A stretch of 64,000 bases of DNA. Source: Schizosaccharomyces osmophilus (lineage: Eukaryota; Ascomycota; Schizosaccharomycetes; Schizosaccharomycetales; Schizosaccharomycetaceae). Shown piece after piece: positions 12,701 through 21,396 of the stretch (positions are counted from its first letter, which is position 1; every line of letters begins with the position of its first letter). Made by a program: the position numbers and the translations under genes. The stretch covers positions 3,065,501 to 3,129,500 of the forward strand of contig NC_079239.1 in the NCBI RefSeq assembly GCF_027921745.1, written 5' to 3'. The notes beneath the pieces are model-generated. The model was not told the DNA's origin. It saw only the letters and a program-made list of their open reading frames with translations, and ran no database searches.

Positions 12701-14526
12701 CTGAATCCTTACTGACTGTTATAAATGATATTTTGGATTTAAGCAAAGTAAGAGCAGGGATGGTGAAGTTGTCCAGTGAAAGATTTTCGTTACGTGCTTT
12801 GATGGAGGATGCCAATGAGACATTAAGCACACTAGCATTTTATAAAGGAATTGAATTAAACTTTATAGTTGATCATAATATCCCAGATGTGCTTTCTGGT
12901 GATCGTAACAGAATTCGTCAAGTTGCTCTGAATGTTATCAGCAATGCTATTAAATTTACAGACACAGGTGAGGTAATTACTCTATGTTCCGTGGGGAAAT
13001 GGTTGAATGAAGATCAATCTGTAATACTAAAGTGGGAATGTATTGATACTGGACCAGGTTTTGATTTGGTAGATCAGTCACGCATATTTAAACCTTTTTC
13101 TCAAATTGATGCGTCAAATGCTCGGAAACAAGGATCAGGCTTAGGATTGGTTATTTCTCGTGAGTTAGCAGAACTTCATGGCGGTGAAATGAAATGTAAA
13201 AGCATCAAAAGTGTGGGAACGCATTTCATATGGACTGCCAAATTTAAGGTGGACAATGAATATCTCAATTATGATATGCCAGATGGATGTTGCCCTGTTT
13301 GTTTTCATCCCTATGAAATTTCTGAAAAGAAGGGTATTCCAAATGTCCGCAAATACGGAGGTGAAATTGCTAAAACACCGACTGAAAACGTTGAGGAAGT
13401 ATGCCCACATTCTAAAGATGTCAATAAGGATGATGAAAATGGCAGGTCCAAAGAGCAGAAGAATGGTACAATCAATAGCGGATATAATAATCCGTATGCT
13501 CCTTCTTTAAACTATTGTCGCTGCTCAACATCGCTTGATCCAAGCAATATACTGTTTTGGAAGCTATATCGCTTTCATTCTGAGGGCTTGCTTCTGAACT
13601 ACAACGCTTTAGTTGTTGTTGTCTCGCATACAAGATTTAGCGCTGCTGCTCTGGTAAATTTTGTTCAAACTTTGTTGCATGAGAAAACACTAAAAGATAT
13701 AATATCCTTTAAGGATCCCACAAGAGCATATCATTATTTGGTGGAAACACCTATCAAATCTAATGTGAGTCATATAGTCTTAAATCTAGCTGAAAACGAA
13801 GATTATATTACCTATCTTCGTTCTCTTCAACAAAGTGCATCCTACGAAAACACGAATTTTATCGTCATTGTTAGTGCAAAGCAAAAGGCAGCTCTTTCCA
13901 GCTTATTTTCAAAGCATGCAATCGATCAATCGAGATTACATTTCGTTTTACGTTTATTAAAGCCTTCGAAACTGTTCCCCATTTTTTACAAGGATTGCCC
14001 TCAAATAGATAAAAACCTTCGGCGAAGCAGCCTAATCTCTGAAAGGTTAGCTGATGAGCAGAAAGCCGAAGCTGAGGATTTGCGAAACGATTTGAAGAAG
14101 TTCAATTTCAGGGTTCTTTTAGCAGAAGACAATATCATAAACATTAAGGTCATTAGTCGTTTTTTGGACAAAATGGGAGTGGAATATAATGTTGCTATGG
14201 ATGGTCTGAAGTGTTTCGAAGAGTGGAAGCGAAAAGATCCACATTACTATTCGCTAGTTCTTATGGACTTGCAAATGCCGGTTATGGATGGATATCAAGC
14301 GTGTACGGAAATTCGGAAACGTGAATTACAAGATGGACTCGAAGCTACTTCAATTGTTGCTTTGAGTGCAAATGCTTTGTCGCACGTTGCAGCAAGCTGC
14401 GAAGAATGCGGTTTTGATACGTACTTATCAAAACCAATAACTTTAAAGCATTTGACTGCCGTGGTATCCAAAATGTTTTACAAAAAAACGCTCGTTAATA
14501 CAACTGGTAAAGTGACGAGATGTTAA
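9721..14526 (+). CDS. mak1: Hybrid sensor histidine kinase of the stress phosphorelay
   Basis: Intronless gene of 1601 residues, starting at the ATG at 9721 (the upstream open frame has no earlier ATG). Low-complexity Ser/Asn-rich segments fill the first 180 residues. A GAF-like region follows. Two PAS/PAC domains lie at about 675-790 and 805-930, and a histidine kinase core at about 945-1180. The H box is NMSHEIRTPLIG with phospho-acceptor His958, the N box NVISNAIKFTD, and the G boxes DTGPGF and GSGLGL. A receiver domain at about 1462-1590 starts VLLAEDN, has phospho-acceptor Asp1516 in LVLMDLQMPVMDG and the conserved Lys in YLSKPI. All catalytic elements are present. Unlike Mak2/Mak3 it has no Ser/Thr-kinase domain, which fits Mak1. 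The family feeds Mpr1 and the Mcs4 or Prr1 response regulators during oxidative stress. Confidence 0.93.
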   Translation: MGLSKETESQNATPSHLDKLKVAMDEQFIKSSKIVNSFRGSNKLPADSISGESPSAPGNSQALHPLPFSSLSSSTDGISSNLNFPRLPTQQRPSLDKPEFFFETPVASNRTNNLASRRSFEQSNSSANSLKDLGGVASINNRDNLTTNDSRGDSTNSSLHEPFETDYFSEWSRPPSSDPLESQYPNFFEFAFLLVSTIDISLLWKNVIDIFTQQYLALELSLIEPCDVSDPFNTPWKLKCLYQGSKARNQKNDTNDSEMDNKKTNQSDSCSITASTGAKGIIYNSQRSPPMRSPLIDHYTVQTVLERKAALVYTRRHTYPSGPSPNSSGISSTERITQSEGVNGDSSTKKRDNSISDKFPLSRPSKNKSLGGPDSYDYCSDWVTSREADRGMYDEFEQSLLSPWSKSPLGSPAIQTDSNRNPFFQGLQEASFLESNEKKDESFNDAQNLHNETVNDYFSHQSQAEHDTALSLVHIPLIHPGTGNSNAPSNRVPVAILSFKSNLVPYPDNLISYIDRLVPFIFAGYTNCLATMIPSNVPSLQSHDNLQPNLHSRSAAGTKHGDRCYNSEDANACHHYGENTSSNLSEDKLINFYFMYSKSIKTSPKLTVNGLSLRFHSTLQRLKRVMNKKRRGFNHKCHTAKKECLKSKESDENSLKPTGGDLGQQIQLGGASPQFSLLKSIIDSIPVHVFIADPLDGTVVWANGRTLLYCGLSLDGLLKKQFSCIHPNDLQSFMRGWKQFLSSAEVFTKEIRLQRFDGMYRFFICRAVPLLDCSGSVLHVFGTMTDVHEQKIAELEVQRQSTAAANENNYRSLAEASPQIVFAASTKNGIIYANAQWLSYSGLSFENSLGLCYLSAVHRDDREKCLLPNPGHDPGNESSIDNTYVAEIRFRSTDGCYRWHLVKSVCVNNSADYDSNLWLGTCTDIHDHKVLEEKLKEANVEAHRIVRDKMQYLSNMSHEIRTPLIGITGMVSFLLETELSSEQTSYAHVIQQSAESLLTVINDILDLSKVRAGMVKLSSERFSLRALMEDANETLSTLAFYKGIELNFIVDHNIPDVLSGDRNRIRQVALNVISNAIKFTDTGEVITLCSVGKWLNEDQSVILKWECIDTGPGFDLVDQSRIFKPFSQIDASNARKQGSGLGLVISRELAELHGGEMKCKSIKSVGTHFIWTAKFKVDNEYLNYDMPDGCCPVCFHPYEISEKKGIPNVRKYGGEIAKTPTENVEEVCPHSKDVNKDDENGRSKEQKNGTINSGYNNPYAPSLNYCRCSTSLDPSNILFWKLYRFHSEGLLLNYNALVVVVSHTRFSAAALVNFVQTLLHEKTLKDIISFKDPTRAYHYLVETPIKSNVSHIVLNLAENEDYITYLRSLQQSASYENTNFIVIVSAKQKAALSSLFSKHAIDQSRLHFVLRLLKPSKLFPIFYKDCPQIDKNLRRSSLISERLADEQKAEAEDLRNDLKKFNFRVLLAEDNIINIKVISRFLDKMGVEYNVAMDGLKCFEEWKRKDPHYYSLVLMDLQMPVMDGYQACTEIRKRELQDGLEATSIVALSANALSHVAASCEECGFDTYLSKPITLKHLTAVVSKMFYKKTLVNTTGKVTRC

Positions 14527-15869
14527 ATTATAACCAGAGTGGACGAGTCGCTGAAAATGCTTTTCAAGTCATATTCTGCGATGTTATCGGATTCTGGCGC
14601 CTTTTTATGTATTATTTAACTGTGGATGTTGAAAATGGACGACAACGTTCGCTTTGATGGCTTTGGTATGTTATTGTGAATTAATTTAGGGTTAGTATAC
14701 CTGGTTATTTATTTATATTATTTTATTATGGTTGTCCAGGCAGATTAGTCTCGTGTGAGGCAAATTTGTGAACATTCAGAAACTCTTTGATTTTGACGGA
14801 CAGCATCTTTATAGAGAGAATTTAGAAAAGATAGGAAGTCCGAGTGATAGCTATTTTTTTTTTTTTTTTATTAATTTCTATTTTGCTTATGATTATGATT
14901 ATGATACTCGAAAGTTTGGGCTTTGTATATCGTTTGAAGTGGAACTACAGTTTGAATTTTTCAAACTAAGGAACTGAAAGATTCATTTGGCCTTGTTTTC
15001 AATTACTTTCTCAGCCAGGTTTAAAAATCAAAAACCGGCTGAAGACGTAGCAAGTATACTATGCACGTAGTACGATGCCCGATCGAAGTTACTATCCTAC
15101 AATTGTAGTTAGTTACTTTTTTTTTTTTTTGCTTGATACGCATTTCATACAGTAAGTGAAAAACTTCTACAGCTGTGCAGTGCAAGATTAAGTTCAAAGA
15201 ATGCTATTTGTTTTGTTATTATTTACCAGAACGTTACTGTTAGGACTATGGAAGAAAGCAAAACTAGAGTCCGAGTGCTAAATTTTCTTCGAAGAAATGG
15301 AGGAGAATGGACAGCTCAAGATAAAACCTTCAAAAACTGATGAAACGATATTCCAATATTACAATTGAAACTGAATCAAGTAATGGGTGGAATCACCCGT
15401 CGTCTCCAAATCAATTATTCCTAACCAAAAATCTGGATTCCCTGCATACTGCCTCCTTTCAATCAAAATCAAGTTAATTGAGGCTATATGACATTACCAA
15501 CACTCATTAGTAGCGATAATCACAGGGAATTTCTAGTATGAGCGAAAGCATGTATTTATTTACTTATTACGGATATTGTACTAAGCGGGTCTTGAGTATG
15601 ATATTAGAACGGTGGCACTATGTAAGTTTGAGAATGAAATACTTTGTACATAAAGTGAATCAATTGAAGTATGAAGTTCTGCAAATTTATTAGCTTTTAT
15701 TTGGGTTATAAGCAGCATGTAGTAATGGATAACGGAGAACTAAATATCACGCTACCTGAAATGAACATGGACTAAGTAACACCTCATAAACACCATATGT
15801 GATCTTCCTAAAGCAAAGTTCTGACTACAAAAACAAGGTAGAGAAATCTGCCATTCATTAAGATATATT
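14527..15869. other. Long intergenic region, mak1 to sec18
   Basis: 1.34 kb without a clear gene, in a place where S. pombe carries extra genes between mak1 and sec18. It holds T runs near 14854-14870 and 15118-15131, a GATTAT microrepeat at 14889-14908, and a 30-codon frame at 15248-15340 (see findings). A lost gene or a non-coding transcript is possible. I cannot show either. Confidence 0.4.
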
Positions 15870-18251
15870 ATGGATTCGAAGTGGAAACTTCCTTTTATGT
15901 CAAATAAATCACCGATAGAGCCTCCAAGTAGAAAACCGTTAAGTGGCAGTTATTCACGACAGAGTACTCACTCATCATCATCTAACCCTTTTGAACAAAA
16001 GTTACCAATGCCGTCAAATGTAGATGTACGCCGTCCTTCAGGACCTTTTCGAATTGTGAAAGCTACTTCTACAGAAGATGCGTTAACGAATTGTATTGTT
16101 GTCTCTCCAATGGATTTCCGTGAGCAGTACATTATCGTTGACAATTTGAGAGTTTTCAGCACAAAGCCCGTCCCCGGATTTCCACAGGGATGCTTGGGTG
16201 CTTCGCAACCTCATCGAGAATGGGCCTCTTGGTCTCTTAACCAGCAAGTGAACGTCGCAAGTTATGACCCTTATGGACCCAATGGAGCACCTTACTTGAG
16301 TGCTGCAGAATTAGAAGTTGAATTTCAAAATCGTAATCGCACAACCAACGAAGCTTTAGACGGAGAAGAAATGTCCCAACTGTTTGCCAATAGCTATCAA
16401 AATCAGGTGTTCGCTCCTGGGCAAAAAATAGTTTTTGATTTTAAGTCTTTTAACATAAAGGCTACTGTTCGCTCAATTTCATGTGTTGATCTCCTACTCT
16501 CGGATTCTCCAGACCAAGGAATTAACAAGAAAACGGATCCCGATACTCGGGGAATTTTAACCTCTCAATCAGAAATCCATTTTTCCAAAAGTGCCAATAG
16601 TACACTACGCCTAAAGGCTAGTATGAAGCGTCCAGCTACAAACGCTATTTTACAACCTGGATTTAAGTTTGAAGACATGGGAATTGGTGGTCTTGATACT
16701 GAATTCAGTGCCATTTTCCGTCGTGCATTCGCTTTGCGTCTTTTTCCTCCAGGTATGATTGAGAAATTAGGTATCAGCCACGTAAAGGGTATTCTGCTTT
16801 ACGGTCCTCCTGGAACAGGTAAAACTTTGGTTGCTCGTCAAATCGGTAAAATGCTTAATGCTCGTGAACCCAAAATTGTAAATGGTCCCGAAATTTTGAA
16901 TAAATTTGTCGGTCAAAGTGAGGAGAATGTTCGTAAACTTTTTGCCGATGCCGAACGTGAATATCGTGAGCGTGGAGAGGAGTCGGGACTTCATATTATT
17001 ATCTTTGATGAATTGGATGCCATCTGCAAGAAAAGAGGAAGTTCTGGAGGTGACACTGGAGTTGGTGATCAGGTAGTTAACCAGTTACTTGCGAAAATGG
17101 ATGGTGTTGACCAATTGAACAATATCCTCGTGATTGGTATGACCAATCGTAAAGACATGATTGATGAAGCACTCATTCGTCCAGGTCGTTTGGAAGTTCA
17201 CGTTGAAATTTCACTTCCTGATGAACATGGACGTTTGCAAATATTGAAAATCCATACAGGACGCATGGCTTCCAACGGAATTTTGGAGGGTGATGTGGAT
17301 TTAATGGAATTGGCAAGTCTCACTAAAAACTTTTCTGGTGCTGAAATTGCTGGTTTAATTAAAAGTGCTTCAAGTTTTGCCTTCTATCGTCACATTAAAG
17401 TAGGCACTACCGCAGCTGTTTCTGGAGATTTGGAAAACATTAAAGTTAATCGCAATGATTTTTTGAATGCCCTTAATGAAGTTCATCCTGCGTTTGGTGT
17501 TAGTGAAGAAGAACTTGAAAGCCGTGTACAAGGCGGTCTTATCAACTATGCAAAGCATATTGAGGAGATTTTTACGGAAGGCAAATTGTTCGTTCAGCAG
17601 GTAAAAAATTCCGAACGCACCCGTTTAATGAGTGTTCTATTGTCTGGGCCTATAGCTTCTGGCAAAACCGCCTTGGCGGCTACTATCGCTTTGGGGTCCG
17701 ACTTTCCATTTATTAAATTGGTAACTGCTGAAGGTATGGTGGGTATGAGTGAAAATGCAAGAGTATCTTATGTGAATGGTGTGTTTGAGGATAGCTATAG
17801 GAGTCCTCTTAGTGTTATTGTTGTAGATGAAATTGAACGTCTTATTGATTGGGTTCCCATTGGTCCCCGGTTCTCAAACACATTACTTCAAACTTTGATG
17901 GTTCTTTTCAAAAAACAACCTCCTAAGGGTCACCGTCTGCTTATCCTTGCTACTAGTTCCGAGAGAACAATGCTCTCTCGAATTGACATGACAAAATCAT
18001 TTGATGCCGAATTGGCTGTACCCAATGTCAGAAACCTTGAAGAACTAGATCGTGTCTTACAATCTATAGATTATTTCGCGGACGCGAATGTTCGGGCAGA
18101 TATCCTACAGAGACTTCGGGGCTACACAGATACAGAAAAGGTTGACGTTGGAATTGCAAGGATTCTCCTAATTGCTGAAACAGCTAAACAAGACACGGAT
18201 ACTGTCTCTTGCTTTGTGGAGACTTTGGCAAGGGCCATACCTATGGAGTAA
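15870..18251 (+). CDS. sec18: Sec18/NSF AAA ATPase
   Basis: Intronless gene of 793 residues, full length for Sec18. It has the NSF layout: N domain (about 50-240), D1 with Walker A GPPGTGKT at about 312-319 and Walker B IIIFDELDAI at about 376-385, and D2 with the degenerate P-loop GPIASGKTALAA at about 593. The hexamer works with Sec17/alpha-SNAP to pull apart cis-SNARE complexes after membrane fusion, throughout the secretory and vacuolar pathways. D1 carries the sensor-2 region RPGRLEVHVEI. The start ATG is at 15870, preceded by an in-frame AT-rich leader. S. pombe sec18 also belongs to the SPAC1834 group. Confidence 0.97.
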   Translation: MDSKWKLPFMSNKSPIEPPSRKPLSGSYSRQSTHSSSSNPFEQKLPMPSNVDVRRPSGPFRIVKATSTEDALTNCIVVSPMDFREQYIIVDNLRVFSTKPVPGFPQGCLGASQPHREWASWSLNQQVNVASYDPYGPNGAPYLSAAELEVEFQNRNRTTNEALDGEEMSQLFANSYQNQVFAPGQKIVFDFKSFNIKATVRSISCVDLLLSDSPDQGINKKTDPDTRGILTSQSEIHFSKSANSTLRLKASMKRPATNAILQPGFKFEDMGIGGLDTEFSAIFRRAFALRLFPPGMIEKLGISHVKGILLYGPPGTGKTLVARQIGKMLNAREPKIVNGPEILNKFVGQSEENVRKLFADAEREYRERGEESGLHIIIFDELDAICKKRGSSGGDTGVGDQVVNQLLAKMDGVDQLNNILVIGMTNRKDMIDEALIRPGRLEVHVEISLPDEHGRLQILKIHTGRMASNGILEGDVDLMELASLTKNFSGAEIAGLIKSASSFAFYRHIKVGTTAAVSGDLENIKVNRNDFLNALNEVHPAFGVSEEELESRVQGGLINYAKHIEEIFTEGKLFVQQVKNSERTRLMSVLLSGPIASGKTALAATIALGSDFPFIKLVTAEGMVGMSENARVSYVNGVFEDSYRSPLSVIVVDEIERLIDWVPIGPRFSNTLLQTLMVLFKKQPPKGHRLLILATSSERTMLSRIDMTKSFDAELAVPNVRNLEELDRVLQSIDYFADANVRADILQRLRGYTDTEKVDVGIARILLIAETAKQDTDTVSCFVETLARAIPME

Positions 18252-18644
18252 GATTGAACTAGCATCAGCAACTAAACCCAATTGCACTTTGCATAAAGCA
18301 TAAATACTCTTAAATTTTGTATACTTGTTTGAAATTGCTTGTAATATATTATGAGCGACAATGAACAGATGTTAGATGTTATGAATAAATAAATAATGAC
18401 TTGCTGTAGCAGAATACAATGACTTTTATATTTCTTCGAAAAAACGTATCGTAAGTAGTAATCCTATTATAGATTAAGTAAGTTTGGTGTAGAAAGGATA
18501 GTTATCCATACTATTTAACGAAGGCTCTTGACCACAAGCGCTTGTTTTCAAGCCAGCCTCAAATATTGATACCTACACAGTCTTTTTCCTTTTTTTTTTG
18601 AGTTCCTATATACTTATACAAGAATTACTTATAACTGTAATAAA
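18252..18644. other. Intergenic, sec18 to TMEM70-like gene
   Basis: AT-rich, with T runs at 18581-18600. The S. pombe chromosome I gene order is recognisable up to here. Nothing else seen. Confidence 0.5.
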
Positions 18645-19208
18645 ATGATGATCAGACTCGGACTCATGAAGGGTTTAGTGCGACAGTTAAGTACTTCTCC
18701 TACAAGAACAATATACCATTATGAAGCGCCTTTAAAAACGGCAGTAGCTAATATCAAAAAGTTTTCTGTTGGCTCCTTGGGGCTAACTTATATGATATCT
18801 CCGTTGATGTTGCTTTTGGACGCAAATGGCATGGGACTTGCTACACGGCTTATTATGATTTCCACAGGTAAGACTTAACAATGGTAGCTTCGTTCATATA
18901 CTAATTCAATTTACTAAGCTTGTGCTGCTTCAACAATTTCTACAGGATTAATTCACTGGGCAGGAAAATCATATGTAACGGAAGGAGTACTAAAGGATAA
19001 TTCAATTACTTTCACTACTTTAAATTTAGTGGGAAGAAGGAAGGAATCAAAGTACAATGTTGAAGAACTACAAACTCCTGACACTGCTACAAGTCGACCG
19101 TTTACAAATATCGAAACCAGAAACCATCCGAAAAAATATTTTTATGTTCATCAAGAAATAGCTAACAAAATTTTTGAAGCCATTGGAAAGAAGGAACATG
19201 ATAACTAA
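18645..19208 (+). CDS. Small mitochondrial membrane protein, TMEM70/TMEM186/TMEM223-like
   Basis: Two exons (18645-18867 and 18946-19208) give 161 residues. The intron has a GTAAGA donor and TACTAAG branch. Two ATGs stand in tandem at 18645 and 18648, and either could start. The N-terminus is basic and Ser/Thr-rich (LVRQLSTSPTRTIYHYE), as in a mitochondrial presequence. It is followed by a hairpin of two hydrophobic segments, FSVGSLGLTYMISPLMLLL and GLATRLIMISTGLIHW. The hairpin after a presequence, with a conserved aromatic or charged matrix tail, is the pattern of the TMEM70 superfamily of respiratory-complex assembly factors. The family call rests on pattern only. It converges on the STK19-like gene. 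Confidence 0.6.
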
Positions 19209-19345
19209 GAGGATAGTTGTACCGTTTATGGCACAACTCGAAAAATGATATTAGTTGAATAAATAAAGTGAAGGACAAGCCAAGGGAAAGGAATGTAAAG
19301 GGATAGGAATAATCATTGTAGGAAATGAAAAGAATGGACAATAGG

Positions 19346-20272
19346 CTATTTGTATTCCAAACCTCTCCTGGTAAGACGATATGCTCTACCACACGAAGTC
19401 ATAAAAGCATCAATCAACCCAGCACCAATGGCATCGCAAAGTCGAAATTTCCAACCAAAAAAAGTTTCATGCTTTTTCTTTGCGGTCACAGAGAGGTTTC
19501 TTTGTAACAAAGAAGCTTCAATGCATTCATAAAACGGCTTCTTTTTAAAGAACTGAATGAGATCTTTGCGACTACTATGCAAAATATGGGTAAATACACC
19601 TAAATTCGGCAGGGATATACCATATGAATTGGTGCCATCCAAAGTCAGAAATCCAGCAGTCGTCAAGATCCGTCTCTCCTGCAAAGAAAAACTTAATTCC
19701 TCGGTTGAGTATGAGGTAGATCCATGCGTTTGTAGAAATTCTTGCAATTTTTTAATTAAAGACTGTAATTCTTTATTATCTTCATATTTATTCAAGTAGA
19801 GCTGGTAAATTTCGTTTAATTCAGATCGTAATACCAAGCAAGATTCGCCTGAGAAACTATCGGAACGATGTAGGTATAAACGACGCACATTACCAATTCG
19901 GATTTCCGCTTCCAGTTCTCTTGATACGCTAGTAAAATCAGAATGGTATAATCCAGTAAGTTGTGTTTCTACAATCACCCTTGGACAGTTTGAAATCATC
20001 AATTGGCTTTCTCGAGTGAGACTAGCGTCTTCGAACATGCGTTGAACCAATTCGGCAATACAATTACATACTGATGAATCACTTATTAAAAGAATAGGAG
20101 GAATCTGAAACGAAAAAACCTTCAATGGGGCTTGCCGACTTGGGACCGCAGGAGGTTCGTTCTTTTTGCTAACGGAACCAGAGGGACCTTTTCTTTTGGA
20201 AAAGAGAGTATCTATTTTTACCTGATTTCCAGATTTTCTTCGTAGACGCGTCAATAAGGAAGCCGCTGGCAT
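19346..20272 (-). CDS. STK19-like winged-helix nuclear protein
   Basis: 308 residues from the ATG at 20272. The frame is open for about 40 further codons upstream but has no ATG there. A basic N-terminus (LLTRLRRKSG, KIDTLFSKRKG) precedes an alpha/beta winged-helix body. Patches resembling the STK19 family include LTTAGFLTL, then NLGVFTHILHSSRKDLIQFF and a C-terminal DAFMTSCGRAYRLTRRGLE. STK19, once annotated as a kinase, is now known as a DNA-binding winged-helix protein involved in transcription-coupled repair. No kinase motifs are visible here. I assign the family from pattern memory, with moderate confidence. Confidence 0.62.
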   Translation of the reverse strand: MPAASLLTRLRRKSGNQVKIDTLFSKRKGPSGSVSKKNEPPAVPSRQAPLKVFSFQIPPILLISDSSVCNCIAELVQRMFEDASLTRESQLMISNCPRVIVETQLTGLYHSDFTSVSRELEAEIRIGNVRRLYLHRSDSFSGESCLVLRSELNEIYQLYLNKYEDNKELQSLIKKLQEFLQTHGSTSYSTEELSFSLQERRILTTAGFLTLDGTNSYGISLPNLGVFTHILHSSRKDLIQFFKKKPFYECIEASLLQRNLSVTAKKKHETFFGWKFRLCDAIGAGLIDAFMTSCGRAYRLTRRGLEYK

Positions 20273-21396
20273 GTCTATGTCAATCGCGTATTTGTTGTAG
20301 GCAACTAACAATGTACCATTAGACAGCAATTTGAAGTCATTTAACTCTGCGTAAGCGAAAGTATAAGGTGGTGCGGCATTGCTCTTAAATAAACAAATCA
20401 AGGATAAACAAACGAATTTAACCTTTGTTTATATATAAAAAAAAAAAAAAAAAAAAGAGGAAAGCATTCATTTCTACACACCTCAACGGAGACCTTTTTC
20501 AAGGAAGATACTGGCTCAAGGTTTTATACGAAGTATATGAGGAAAGATGCATCTTTTCTAGCGTGATAGTTGTTTTTTTTAAATATGAAGAGAATCATAA
20601 GGCCGCTTTTCTTTTATAGTGTCTTTTTTATTTTGTTTATTTTGTAATTGAATCCTCGCATCTTAAAATAGCTAAAACTATTCTATGAATCTATTCTCAA
20701 GTATCACTTGTAACCTTGAAAATAGCAAGTTACTTTTTTTGTACCAAACCACCTTAGAAGGAAGGATGAATCGTCTTTTAAAACTTGTTTTCCTTCTAAG
20801 ATTTCAATAGTTTTAGTATTCAACTGCATTGTTTTGATTTTTTTGGGAGTTTGTTTCCCCTCAACAATTGTGATATTGGAGTGATGGGACATTGCTTATT
20901 AACAGCGAATGTAAAATGCAATTTGATGAATATAAAGAATCTTTTGAATCAGTGTTACCCTAAATTAAAGTCATGGTATACATACTGTAATTATTATATG
21001 CGGCATGTGTAGTTGAATAAGCAACCAAGAAATCGTTAGAGATGACAGAGGTTCCGTTACAGCTTTTTAAAAGAGAGCTTCTCAGACTTCAAAACCCAAT
21101 CTTGTCAATTAGATAGTGCTTTTTTTTTTCATGTTTTGTTTAAAAAAATCGAAATTGGAGGCTTTTTTGTTTACTAACATTGTTCCGTCAACATTCACTA
21201 AATATTTTGACGCACCCATTATAACGCGCAAAAGGTATATTCGGTTTTGGAAAGAGATGTAGCGCGTCTTTCGTAAAGAGCAAAAGAAATAGAACATAGA
21301 TTTTACCTTCTACTTACCCTTGCTTTCTTTACCGGCATAAAGAGGTGATTTCACCGGGAAAACAAGTTTATTTTCTTTAATTTAGGTACTACTACA
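20273..21396. other. Divergent intergenic, STK19-like/qrs1
   Basis: 1.1 kb with an A18-like run at about 20438-20456. A 62-codon minus-strand frame with its own ATG lies at 20892-20704 (listed separately). Gene order changes here from the S. pombe chromosome I block to the chromosome II block. Confidence 0.45.
20704..20892 (-). CDS. Possible small protein, unrecognised
   Basis: 62 codons from an ATG at 20892. The translation contains two related stretches, TIVEGKQTPKK and EILEGKQVLKDD, 17 residues apart, and a basic C-terminus. I know no family for it. It sits alone in a 1.1 kb gap, so it is either a small lineage gene or chance. Coding potential has not been tested. Confidence 0.22.
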   Translation of the reverse strand: MSHHSNITIVEGKQTPKKIKTMQLNTKTIEILEGKQVLKDDSSFLLRWFGTKKVTCYFQGYK

